From assembly GCA_902763615.1 (NCBI GenBank), contig CACWSX010000017.1:1-64000 (forward strand): 64,000 bases of DNA, read 5' to 3'. Each line of letters starts with the position of its first letter. The stretch's first letter is position 1. This document shows positions 16,946-25,619 of the stretch, piece by piece. The notes under the pieces were generated by a model. That model saw nothing but the letters and a program-made list of their open reading frames with translations. It was not told where the DNA came from and did not search any database. A program made the position numbers and the translations under genes. This DNA is from an uncultured Prevotellaceae bacterium (GTDB lineage Bacteria > Bacteroidota > Bacteroidia > Bacteroidales > Bacteroidaceae).

Positions 16946-17821
16946 TTATTTCTTCAATTCATTAGGTACGATGGGCATAGCACCATTCTGTGTGCAGACA
17001 AAAGCACTGACGGCAACAGCAGTCTTGTGAGCCTCCTGTACAGGTTTCCCGTTCAGGATGCAGGCACAGAAACTACCTGTGAAAGAGTCGCCAGCCCCGA
17101 CTGTATCAGCCACTTCCACCTTCGGTGTATCCTGGAATGAAGTCAGGCCATCGTCAGTAAAGACATACGAACCGTTAGTGCCACAAGTCAGTACCAGCAT
17201 CTTCAGTCCATAGTCCTGAACCATCTTTTCACAGGTCTGACGCATGTCTAATCCATCATAGCCAAACATACGATTCACGACCACCAGTTCCTCGTCATTA
17301 ATCTTTAGGATGTTGCAAAGCTTGAAGGAGTCTTCGAGTATTTCCTTCGAATAGAACTGCTGGCGCAGGTTGATATCACAGATCTTCAGGCAATCGGCTG
17401 GCGTTTCAGCTAGGAATTTGCGAATGTTCTCACGGGAAACACCATTGCGCTGAGCCAGAGAACCGAAACAGACGGCACGGGCATTCTTGGCAATTTCGGC
17501 CATTTCATCGGTATAAGGGATATTGTCCCAAGCCACACCTTCCTTGATTTCATACGTAGGGATTCCACCCTCGGCCAGTGTCACCTGCACCGTGCCTGTA
17601 GGATAAGGCACCCGAGGCATCAGGTAGTTCAGATTGTGCTCTTTCAGCGCCTCGATGGTTTCTTCTGCCAGATCATCCTCACCTAAGGCACTGATGGCAA
17701 TGGTATCCAGACCGAACTGGCCTGCGTGATAAGCAAAGTTTGCAGGGGCTCCGCCCAGTTTCTTTCCTTCGGGAAGTACATCCCATAAAGCCTCTCCGAG
17801 GCCGACGATATATCTTTTCAT
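16946..17821 (-). CDS. Fructokinase of the fructan locus (PfkB family)
   Basis: From the ATG at 17821 the product has 291 residues, starting MKRYIVGLGEALWDVLPEG with KLGGAPANFAYHAGQFG as the sugar-binding block and VGAGDSFTGSF as the catalytic motif. An upstream in-frame start would overlap the transporter gene. Position, directly after the MFS gene and at the end of the GH32 operon, points to phosphorylation of fructose entering from fructan breakdown, as for the kinase of the B. thetaiotaomicron levan locus. It is the last gene of the operon that starts at 20698. Confidence 0.88.
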   Translation of the reverse strand: MKRYIVGLGEALWDVLPEGKKLGGAPANFAYHAGQFGLDTIAISALGEDDLAEETIEALKEHNLNYLMPRVPYPTGTVQVTLAEGGIPTYEIKEGVAWDNIPYTDEMAEIAKNARAVCFGSLAQRNGVSRENIRKFLAETPADCLKICDINLRQQFYSKEILEDSFKLCNILKINDEELVVVNRMFGYDGLDMRQTCEKMVQDYGLKMLVLTCGTNGSYVFTDDGLTSFQDTPKVEVADTVGAGDSFTGSFCACILNGKPVQEAHKTAVAVSAFVCTQNGAMPIVPNELKK

Positions 17822-17822
17822 T

Positions 17823-18983
17823 TTAATTTTGGGTTTTAAGTTGTTTGATATAAGTAAACAGATAGACAACACCGATGGCCATGATGATAACGGCTCCTGC
17901 CTGTCCCATTGCGTCGCTCATAAAGCCCATCAGCAATGGGAAGATGGTGCCGCCAAAGAGACCCATAATCATCAGACCGCTCACCTCGTTCTGTTTCTGC
18001 GGCATAGCTGTCAGAGCCTGGGCAAAACAGATGGAGAAGATATTCGAGTTGCCGTAGCCTACGAGGGCGATAGCCGTATAGAGCATCCACTTCTCGGTGC
18101 CAATGAAGAGGCCGCACATCGAGAGAGCCATCATCACGACACTGATAATAAAGAAACTACGGTTGTTCATCACACGGAGAAAGAATGAGCCTGTCAGACA
18201 ACCGATAGTACGGAAGATGAAGTAGAGACTTGTGGCAAAGGCTGCGTCATTAAGCGTCATGCCCAGACGCTCCATCAGGATCTTCGGAGCTGTGGTGTTC
18301 GTACCCACATCAATGCCTACATGGCACATGATGCCCAAGAATGACAACAACACGATGGGCGTTCCCAAGAGTTTCAGGCACTCTGCGAAAGTAGATGGTT
18401 TACCCTCAATCTTCTCCTCTTCAATAGGTGTGACAGACAACAGGGCGGCAGCGAGAATACCCACCACGAAATAGATGGCAAAGAGCACGCGCCAGTCGTA
18501 GCCGAATGTGGGAATCACCTGCGTAGCACCCCACATGGCAAGATATGGTGCCAAGAATGAGGCGATGGCCTTGATAAACTGTCCGAAGGTGAGTGTAGAG
18601 GCAAGGTTGCCGCCACCCATCACGGTAGAAACCAGCGGGTTGAGTGATGTCTGCATCAGGGCGTTGCCGATGCCTAACAGCGAGAAGGCACAGAGCATAA
18701 TGCCAAAATTCTCACCGAAGAGCGGCAGCAGCAGCGAGACGATAGTTACCACCAACGAGAGGAGAACAGTGTTCTTACGCCCGATCTTGTTCATCAGCAT
18801 ACCTGTCGGCACACTGAAGATCAGGAACCAGAAGAATACGAGTGACGGAAAGATGTTGGCTGTCGAATCATTCAGCGCAAGGTCTTCCTTCACATAATTA
18901 GATGCAATGCCCACCAGGTCAACAAAACCCATGGCGAAGAAGCAGAACATCACAGGGATGAGGGCAAGTTTTGTCTGTTTCAT
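17823..18983 (-). CDS. MFS sugar transporter of the fructan locus
   Basis: The 386-residue protein has about 12 membrane segments and starts KQTKLALIPVMFCFFAMGFVD. Its pattern (MNKIGRKNTVLLSL after helix 2, NPLVSTVMGGGNLASTLTFGQ in the first half) fits the FucP/GluP-like sugar:proton symporter group of the major facilitator superfamily. It would import the fructose released by the periplasmic GH32 across the inner membrane. It lies 14 bp after the GH32 gene and directly before the fructokinase gene. Confidence 0.87.
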   Translation of the reverse strand: MKQTKLALIPVMFCFFAMGFVDLVGIASNYVKEDLALNDSTANIFPSLVFFWFLIFSVPTGMLMNKIGRKNTVLLSLVVTIVSLLLPLFGENFGIMLCAFSLLGIGNALMQTSLNPLVSTVMGGGNLASTLTFGQFIKAIASFLAPYLAMWGATQVIPTFGYDWRVLFAIYFVVGILAAALLSVTPIEEEKIEGKPSTFAECLKLLGTPIVLLSFLGIMCHVGIDVGTNTTAPKILMERLGMTLNDAAFATSLYFIFRTIGCLTGSFFLRVMNNRSFFIISVVMMALSMCGLFIGTEKWMLYTAIALVGYGNSNIFSICFAQALTAMPQKQNEVSGLMIMGLFGGTIFPLLMGFMSDAMGQAGAVIIMAIGVVYLFTYIKQLKTQN

Positions 18984-18997
18984 ATTGATTTTATTCG

Positions 18998-20668
18998 TTA
19001 TTTAATTTCATAGATAGCGGCTTTGCCACCCTTAACTTTGAGTATATTATACGGCTCAGAGGGGAAGACGAGGTTGGTCATTGCCATCTTACCATCTGTA
19101 TCGAACACCTCGATAGAACAGCGATCGATGAATAGGCGCAATTGCTTAATCTGTCCATAGGTAGGAGCCTCCGTCACGCATGGGAAGGCATCACTGAAAC
19201 TGACATCACCGCTCTTCATGCGATCCATGCTGAAAGTCTGTTTCTGACCGTCATAGATCATCACCACCTGCTCGCCTTTCGCATTCGACAGTACGATTTC
19301 GGCCTGATTCTTCACATCAACGATGATCTCGCAGGCTTCAGTCGGTTTCTTGATCTTAGCACCACGAACAGCCAACATCTCTTTTGAGGGCACCACACTC
19401 ACGTAAGTCTCCTCACCACAGGTGAACAGGCCCAAGTCACGAGGAATGGAGTTGCCCGAGCGATACTGCTTGGTTGGCACTTGGTTGGCATACTGCCAGT
19501 TCGACATCCACGCCAGCACCACATGACGGTTCTCTGGGGCATTATAGAAAGAGACCGTAGCATAGTGGTCCTTGCCGTAGTCGAGCCACTTCGTCACCTT
19601 CGGCATCGACTCACAGGTGAACTTCTTGCCATCAAAGTCGCCCACAAAGTACTGGGTAGCACTTCCACCAAAAGGACCACCAGGATTGATGTTACAGATC
19701 AACACCCACTTGTTGTCTATCTTAAACAGGTCTGGGCACTCCCATACACCACCATGATTGCCGTACTCCTTGCCAAAAGAACTCTCGTACTTCCACGCTT
19801 TCAAATCCTTCGAGGAATAGATGCGCATCTCCTGACCTGCTGCCAGGATAAGGTTCCAAGCGCGGATATCCTCGTTCCAGAATGGTCTTGGATCGCGGAA
19901 GTCAGCCACATCACTGGTCGTCAGCACTGGATTGCCATCGTATTTCTGGAACGTGCGTCCACCGTCCTTCGATACAGCCATCGACTGTGTCTGATGATGG
20001 CCTGCAGAAGTATAAAGGGCAACGATCTCGTCACCATTTGTTACACACGAACCACTGAAGATACTACCCAGCCAGTCCGGCTCCAAAGCCATTGGCTGAT
20101 GCTCCCAATGAATCAAGTCGCGTGAGGTTGAGTGACCCCAGTGCATATTCTCCCACTGTGAACCATAGGGGTTATACTGATAGTAGAGGTGCCACACGCC
20201 ATCTTTATAAAACATGCCGTTAGGATCGTTCATCCATCCGTAGAGAGGCGTATGATGATAGGCTGGACGGAAGCGCTCACGGTTGGTGGTGTCGAAGGTG
20301 TTGGAGAACTTTATATCCTTCCAGCAGACGAACTCGCCCACAGCACCCTTCTGACGTCTGTCTCCACGAAATTCAATATCAAGCAGACAGGCACCCTTCA
20401 ACTCGTAAGGCACATAATAGTCCACGCGATCAACGGCCAGCTTCACATTCAATCGCTGCACCATGTCGTTTTGGTTGTTCAATACTGCAATCGAAGCAAT
20501 GTCCTCTGATTCCTGCACGGGCAGGAGCACATACTTCTTATTTTGTTCCATCTTCAGCATGGCGTGACTGTCGCCCAACACCATCGGTGTCACCTGAGCC
20601 TTAATCAAAGCCGTCGTCAGCATCGCTGCCAACAATAAAAATACCGTTCTTTTCATCTTGTTATTCAT
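18998..20668 (-). CDS. Periplasmic GH32 exo-fructanase with DUF4980-type N-domain
   Basis: The 556-residue protein has a type I signal peptide (LLLAAMLTTALIKAQ) and no lipobox, so it is periplasmic. A beta-sandwich domain of about 100 residues, of the DUF4980 type, precedes the catalytic propeller. All three GH32 acids are visible: WMNDPNG (nucleophile Asp), FRDPRPF (transition-state Asp) and WECPDLF (acid/base Glu). A C-terminal beta-sandwich ends the protein. It should release fructose from fructo-oligosaccharides or levan fragments. The start may be 20668 or the second Met at 20656. It opens the operon GH32-MFS-fructokinase, with a promoter at 20698 and a regulator-type inverted repeat at 20745. 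Confidence 0.92.
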   Translation of the reverse strand: MNNKMKRTVFLLLAAMLTTALIKAQVTPMVLGDSHAMLKMEQNKKYVLLPVQESEDIASIAVLNNQNDMVQRLNVKLAVDRVDYYVPYELKGACLLDIEFRGDRRQKGAVGEFVCWKDIKFSNTFDTTNRERFRPAYHHTPLYGWMNDPNGMFYKDGVWHLYYQYNPYGSQWENMHWGHSTSRDLIHWEHQPMALEPDWLGSIFSGSCVTNGDEIVALYTSAGHHQTQSMAVSKDGGRTFQKYDGNPVLTTSDVADFRDPRPFWNEDIRAWNLILAAGQEMRIYSSKDLKAWKYESSFGKEYGNHGGVWECPDLFKIDNKWVLICNINPGGPFGGSATQYFVGDFDGKKFTCESMPKVTKWLDYGKDHYATVSFYNAPENRHVVLAWMSNWQYANQVPTKQYRSGNSIPRDLGLFTCGEETYVSVVPSKEMLAVRGAKIKKPTEACEIIVDVKNQAEIVLSNAKGEQVVMIYDGQKQTFSMDRMKSGDVSFSDAFPCVTEAPTYGQIKQLRLFIDRCSIEVFDTDGKMAMTNLVFPSEPYNILKVKGGKAAIYEIK

Positions 20669-20690
20669 TTGATTATTTTTGAATTTGCTG

Positions 20691-20698
20691 CAAAGTTA
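20691..20698 (-). promoter_or_regulatory. -7 box of the GH32-transporter-fructokinase operon
   Basis: TAACTTTG on the minus strand, 22 nt before the first possible ATG at 20668. The inverted-repeat operator lies about 50 bp upstream. Confidence 0.7.
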
Positions 20699-20744
20699 CA
20701 GCAAATGAGGCTCTCACACTATAATTTATGTTTCATTTACTAAG

Positions 20745-20789
20745 AAAAATCGTTCATTGCAACATTTTTCTGAGCAATGAACGATTTTT
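20745..20789. promoter_or_regulatory. Inverted-repeat operator A (ATCGTTCAT / ATGAACGAT)
   Basis: A perfect 16-bp inverted repeat, AAAAATCGTTCATTGC and its complement, separated by 13 bp. The core half-sites are at 20749-20757 and 20777-20785. The same half-sites occur upstream of SusC (28812, 28861) and after the regulator gene (29170, 29220). I infer a binding site for the fructan regulator. Because it also forms a hairpin with T runs just after the surface GH32 gene, it may double as a terminator for that gene. Confidence 0.7.
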
Positions 20790-20808
20790 CTTTCAATGCC
20801 GAAACTGC

Positions 20809-22422
20809 TTATTGTTGACTGACTTTCACATCACTAACAGTAATGGAGCCTCCATAATTGTTGATGCTCCAGCAGTTTTTCTGTATGCCATAGATGCGCT
20901 GGGTGTAGGCACATACATCGTTGATGTAGGTCACGACAACCGAGTTATCAGTGTAGATGTCGATGTGGTAGGTGTTATCGGCGGGACGTGCGAACCAATA
21001 GCCGTCGATGCCCTCGATGAAGCCCTTGCCATAGACCTTTACTTCTTTGCCTTCATTGTCTTTCTGCAGGCGATAGCCCTCCTGCTCAAAGTTAATCTTG
21101 CGGCTGTTCTCATTTTCGGGATTGACCACCAGCGTGTAGTAAAATTCGGGATCAGTGCTGCGCACGAACGAGATGCCGAACTTGTCCCAGTTGTTAGAGG
21201 TCTTCACGGTGAATGAAATATGGTTGCAGGTGCCTAGGCGACTGTAGAGCACGTAGGCATCGTCGCCACTAAGCGTACCGCCATTATAGCCATTGCTGGC
21301 CACCACGCTGGCATCGGCTGTCTTGCTGTACTTAGCAGCCATCGCAGGCACAGCGCCAAGTGTCAGCGTACCGTCGGCATGCTGGATGATCTTATGGCAG
21401 ACCAGTGCACCCGACCAGTTGGGCTCGCCACCAGCACCGACGTTGATGTTCTTGTCGTGGATGGTAGCGCCTGTGCGATAAGGACACCAGCCCCAGATAT
21501 AACGGTCGGTGCCGTTGGAGGCCGTCTTGCCGGCATAGAAGGCACGACTGTCGAGCACGCCCTCATGACCATCCTTCGGCCAGTTGGCACCTGGATCGTT
21601 GAAACAAGCTTTTAGGGCTTCGAAGGTAGGCGCCATCATATATTTCACTTTACGGCTCCAGGAAGCGCGATAGCCCTCACTGTAGACGAGATACCAATAG
21701 TCACCCATTTTGAAGATGTCGGGACATTCACACATTCGATCCCAGATCATCGGGAATTGGCCGACATGCTCCCATGTCTTCAGGTCAGCCGACTTGAACT
21801 CAGCAAACTTCAGTTTGGAGGCAATGACCATGTGCCACAAACCGTCGTCGGCCACGAAGATCTGCGGGTCGCGGAAATCGCTGGCGGCATAGCCGTAGTC
21901 CTCGCCCTTCAGCATCCAGATGCGGTCCTTGGTCCATGTCTTGAAGTCGGGCGACGTAGCACGCATCACCACTTCGGTCGAGGTGTGGCCTGTGTAATAG
22001 ATATAGTAGAGACCATCCTTTTCGTTGTAGACTGCACAGCCTGTGCCCAATGCGGCATCGGCCTCATACTGAGAGGTGCCCGTGGGCAGGAGTTCACCCA
22101 GCGACTCGTAACTGGCGCCATCCTTGGTAGCAACAGCCCAGAAAGGGTGGAAGGTGTAGGTGGCATTGTTCTCGTACTCCTGCAGATAGAGCACCTTGAA
22201 GTCGCCAGCTTTCTGGTCGTAGAAGGGCATCGGGTCGCCACAACGTCCGATGGCGGGATTGTAATAGGTCTGGAATCCGGCCTCGTCGGTGGAGTTGAAG
22301 AATGTGGTGGTGCCGGCCCAGTCCTTCGGGGCATCAGGACCGAAATCGTCGTCGCTGCACGCTGTCAGCGAGAGTGCTGACAGCATGAGTGCGAATGAGG
22401 AACATATCATAGTCTTTTTCAT
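20809..22422 (-). CDS. Surface GH32 lipoprotein (endo-levanase-like)
   Basis: The 537-residue protein has a lipobox LTAC (Cys22) followed by SDDDFGPD, an acidic surface-export-type signal. The GH32 active-site acids can be placed at RCGDPMPFY, FRDPQIF and ECPDIF, so the first motif differs from the usual WMNDPNG. A C-terminal beta-sandwich with HISFTVKTSNNWDKFGISF follows. By position after the SusC-SusD-binding-protein genes it corresponds to BT1760, the outer-surface endo-levanase of B. thetaiotaomicron, which cuts levan into oligosaccharides for SusCD import. Whether this one prefers levan or inulin cannot be told here. It is the last gene of the SusC operon. Confidence 0.88.
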   Translation of the reverse strand: MKKTMICSSFALMLSALSLTACSDDDFGPDAPKDWAGTTTFFNSTDEAGFQTYYNPAIGRCGDPMPFYDQKAGDFKVLYLQEYENNATYTFHPFWAVATKDGASYESLGELLPTGTSQYEADAALGTGCAVYNEKDGLYYIYYTGHTSTEVVMRATSPDFKTWTKDRIWMLKGEDYGYAASDFRDPQIFVADDGLWHMVIASKLKFAEFKSADLKTWEHVGQFPMIWDRMCECPDIFKMGDYWYLVYSEGYRASWSRKVKYMMAPTFEALKACFNDPGANWPKDGHEGVLDSRAFYAGKTASNGTDRYIWGWCPYRTGATIHDKNINVGAGGEPNWSGALVCHKIIQHADGTLTLGAVPAMAAKYSKTADASVVASNGYNGGTLSGDDAYVLYSRLGTCNHISFTVKTSNNWDKFGISFVRSTDPEFYYTLVVNPENENSRKINFEQEGYRLQKDNEGKEVKVYGKGFIEGIDGYWFARPADNTYHIDIYTDNSVVVTYINDVCAYTQRIYGIQKNCWSINNYGGSITVSDVKVSQQ

Positions 22423-22429
22423 AACGTTT

Positions 22430-23827
22430 TTACTTCATTAAGTGATTGAATGCATTCTGAGTGATAATCGCAATATTCTTATGGAAGTTCTCCACATAGC
22501 CACCCTCGTAGGTGTAAGAGTACCAGTCGTAGCAACCCGAGCCGATGCAAATGATACCGCCCTTGCCGGCATTGGCAGGATACTCCCAGGCCACTACGGC
22601 TCCATCGCCGCCGACACCGAGGATTTTACCTCCGGTACGAGCCTCCCAGGCATTGTGGTCGTCATAGCCGCCCCAATCGGTACCAATATGATACTGAGCC
22701 GTGGAGTTGGTGATGTGATAACCGGCATCGGTGCAATACACCTCCTGCGGGTTGTCGCCTGCCACCAGGTTCTGCCAGAGCGGATGATCGTTCTGTCCCT
22801 CGAAGATGCGGAAGCTCCAAGGCCCGCCGCAAAGTTCGGCTGCATCCTCATTCTGTCCCCAACAGTTGTTGGGTGTGGTCCACTCGTCATCACCTGTCAC
22901 ACCGATGAACGATGGCAGGTTGGTGGCATAGCGGGTAAGCAGGAGCGCACCGCCGTTCTCATAGAATGAGCGCAGTTCGTTCTTCGTGTCGAGGGCATCG
23001 GTAGCCTTGGCCATGAAGACATCGTGACCATCGACACCGCCATCCACATGATAGTGCCACCAGATGGCCTTACACTGCGATAGGTCGATGGTTCCGGCAC
23101 GCAGGTCGGCAAACGAAGCATAGAGCGAATTGGGGATATTGCCCAGCATCCACTGGCAGGCCGTCTTGGCCTCAGCATCGAGGTCATTCATCGAGGGTGC
23201 TGAACCTACAAAGAGGGCAGATGGCTTCTCGATGGCAATCACAGTGACGGTGTAGATGCTCTCGGCAGAATTGTTGGTCACCTTATAGGTCACAGGCTGC
23301 GAGAAATCCTGAGGAACACCCGAACCTGGTGTCACCGAAGCATTGGCACTGAAGGTAATGGTAGGTACCAGACTGGTAATGTCGACAGAACCTGGCACAT
23401 AGACGGTAATAGTCTTTGCCTGCTGGTCAATAGCACCCTGATAGATGTCGTTGATGACAAACTGCGAGATGCGGGCCTCATCGTGGAGCACGCTCAGCGT
23501 CCAGTCCATTACCACATCACCATTAGTGACATGCAGCACCTTGGCGGCATCCATATTGAGGGTCTCGCCCTGCTTGATGTTACAGGTAGCACCGCTGGAG
23601 ATGCTGAGAGCCGTCACCTGCATGGCAGATGTTGAGTAAACCTCTGGCAGACGGACGATAATACTGCGCGACTTAAGGTCGATAGTACCTTCATAGTTGT
23701 CGAGTGCAACCTTCTCAACCATACAATCTCCACTCAGCTGCAGGTCGCTGACATGATCGTCGGAGCAGGCTGCAAATGTGCAGATGAGACAGAGCGCACT
23801 TATGATGTTAAATATCTTAGTTTTCAT
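22430..23827 (-). CDS. DUF4960 surface glycan-binding lipoprotein of the fructan locus
   Basis: From the ATG at 23827 the product has 465 residues with lipobox FAAC (Cys21). A much earlier in-frame start would run into the SusD gene and lacks a signal peptide. Residues about 30-245 form two or three repeated beta-sandwich units (ISSGATCNIKQGETLNM; TFSANASVTPGSGVPQDF), like the Ig-like spacers of surface glycan-binding proteins. The C-terminal half, from ALFVGSAPSMNDLDAEAKTACQWM onward, is the DUF4960 domain found in BT1761 of the levan locus. It probably holds fructan at the cell surface. It lies 16 bp after SusD and 7 bp before the GH32 lipoprotein. Confidence 0.85.
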   Translation of the reverse strand: MKTKIFNIISALCLICTFAACSDDHVSDLQLSGDCMVEKVALDNYEGTIDLKSRSIIVRLPEVYSTSAMQVTALSISSGATCNIKQGETLNMDAAKVLHVTNGDVVMDWTLSVLHDEARISQFVINDIYQGAIDQQAKTITVYVPGSVDITSLVPTITFSANASVTPGSGVPQDFSQPVTYKVTNNSAESIYTVTVIAIEKPSALFVGSAPSMNDLDAEAKTACQWMLGNIPNSLYASFADLRAGTIDLSQCKAIWWHYHVDGGVDGHDVFMAKATDALDTKNELRSFYENGGALLLTRYATNLPSFIGVTGDDEWTTPNNCWGQNEDAAELCGGPWSFRIFEGQNDHPLWQNLVAGDNPQEVYCTDAGYHITNSTAQYHIGTDWGGYDDHNAWEARTGGKILGVGGDGAVVAWEYPANAGKGGIICIGSGCYDWYSYTYEGGYVENFHKNIAIITQNAFNHLMK

Positions 23828-23843
23828 AATTCCTTTCGTTTTT

Positions 23844-25574
23844 TTACCAATTACCAATGTTCTGAGTATAATGGCCGTTTGAGGCTGAGATCTGACTGAA
23901 TGGAATCGGCAGATACTCGTCCTTATTGGCTGTGAAATGAGCCTCACGATAGATACCGCAGTTGTCGATCTCCTCGGAATAGTACTTGTTGAGCACGGTG
24001 GCGGCATCGCCCCAGCGTACGAGGTCGAAGAATCGCTCACACTCCATACCGAGTTCCAGACGGCGCTCCATTTTCACAATCTTGATGGCATCGTCCTTAG
24101 AGTAACTACCCTTATAATTAGTCACGTACATCTTCACGCCATAGGTATTCTGATAGTTACCGATCATCTGGGTACTGCCGGCTGCACGGGTGCGGATCTG
24201 GTTCACCAGAGCGATGGCTTGGTCAGTCTGTCCCAATTGGGCATATGCCTCAGCACGCTCCAAGAGCACGTCTGCATAGCGGAACACGATGCGGTTCATC
24301 GGACTGGCCCAGTAGCTGCCCTTAATCAGATAATTGTCGATCAGTGCGGGGTCTACGTTCTGCTTCAGCGATACATGATAGCCATAGAGTCCGTTGCTGC
24401 GACTCCAGATGCTGGTTTCCTCCATCATATAGTTCTTATTGAACATATAGGGCAGTCCGGGCATGCCAACGGTCAAGAACAGACGAGGGTCGGCATTGTC
24501 GCTTGCCATGTCGTAGTCCTTCTGGTTGAAGGTGTCCAGCAGAGGCAGACCATCGGCTCCGGTACGGTAGGCATTCACCAAGTTTTGCGAAGGTTTGTAG
24601 AAATCGCAGCCTCCATCCGTAGCACCGGGGATGTTCGGCGGAATCAGGCCGTAGCTCCAGTTCAGGTTGCCGTAGGTAGAACCGTCGTTACGCGAGTACT
24701 GGATAGCCCAAAGACTCTCCTTACCATTCTCATACTGCTCCTCGGGACGGAAATTGTTGTGCAGATCCTCTTCCAGGCCATAGCCGGCATAGAGCGAGGG
24801 ATTGGTGAACTCAATCACCTTCTCGAGATCGGCCTGATTGATGCTCGTCACCTGATTGCTGTTGGCATCGTCCTGATGATAGGCCTTATAAAGATAGACC
24901 TTTGCCAGGAATGCGGCGGCAGCAGCCTTGGTGGGGCGACCCTTGTCTTCCTGTGTCTGTGGCAGGGTGTTATAGGCCTCCATCAGGTCGTCGATAATCA
25001 ATTGCCAACCCTCGTCGTTGCTGTACGCACGGTTTGAGAGTTCATTATACTCGTCGTAGGTCAGATTCTCATTGACCACAAAGGGGATGTTCTTATAGAG
25101 TCGCTTCAGCAGAAAGTGACCATAGGCACGCAGGAATTTCATCTCTGCCTGGCGCTGCTGCTTCATGGCATAGTCGTCGCCGGTTTCATTGAGCAGGGCA
25201 ATGGCACTGTTAACACGCGAAAGACTGTTGTAGAGACGAACCCACATATCGTTGATATTCCAGTTGGTGGTGAGCACGCCCTGCTGCACCTCCAGTTGAT
25301 GAAACACGTCACCGTCGCTGGTTCCGCTACCGCCTTTGTAGGCATCGTCGCTGCGCACGTCGAAGTTCCACATAGAGAAAGAAGAGTTGATATCTTCGGC
25401 AGTGGTAAAGATTGCGTAGGCCGATACCACCATGGCCTCTGCGTTCTCAGGTGTCTTTACCTGCTCATCGCTCAGCGTACCCTGTGGGACATGCTCATCC
25501 AAAAAGTCTGAACAGCTTGTCAAAACGCAAACAGCACAGGCAGCAATTAAAATTTGATATATCTTAGTTTTCAT
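23844..25574 (-). CDS. SusD-like fructan-binding lipoprotein
   Basis: The 576-residue protein has lipobox LTSC (Cys21) followed by SDFLDEHVPQGT, the usual SusD/RagB start. Typical TPR-helix blocks are present (KFLRAYGHFLLKRLYKNIPFV; RYADVLLERAEAYAQLGQT) and the C-terminal region has ERRLELGMECERFFDLVRWG and YLPIPFSQIS. SusD proteins form the lid on the SusC barrel and bind the imported oligosaccharide. It follows the SusC gene by 45 bp. Confidence 0.93.
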   Translation of the reverse strand: MKTKIYQILIAACAVCVLTSCSDFLDEHVPQGTLSDEQVKTPENAEAMVVSAYAIFTTAEDINSSFSMWNFDVRSDDAYKGGSGTSDGDVFHQLEVQQGVLTTNWNINDMWVRLYNSLSRVNSAIALLNETGDDYAMKQQRQAEMKFLRAYGHFLLKRLYKNIPFVVNENLTYDEYNELSNRAYSNDEGWQLIIDDLMEAYNTLPQTQEDKGRPTKAAAAAFLAKVYLYKAYHQDDANSNQVTSINQADLEKVIEFTNPSLYAGYGLEEDLHNNFRPEEQYENGKESLWAIQYSRNDGSTYGNLNWSYGLIPPNIPGATDGGCDFYKPSQNLVNAYRTGADGLPLLDTFNQKDYDMASDNADPRLFLTVGMPGLPYMFNKNYMMEETSIWSRSNGLYGYHVSLKQNVDPALIDNYLIKGSYWASPMNRIVFRYADVLLERAEAYAQLGQTDQAIALVNQIRTRAAGSTQMIGNYQNTYGVKMYVTNYKGSYSKDDAIKIVKMERRLELGMECERFFDLVRWGDAATVLNKYYSEEIDNCGIYREAHFTANKDEYLPIPFSQISASNGHYTQNIGNW

Positions 25575-25619
25575 ATTATTTACCTTTTTACTATTTTATC
25601 TTTTTACCCTTTTTTACCT

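Noticed and set aside
20745..20789. Operator A as a terminator only
   Set aside because: The same half-sites recur at two promoters where termination is not needed, so a regulatory role is more likely, though both may apply.
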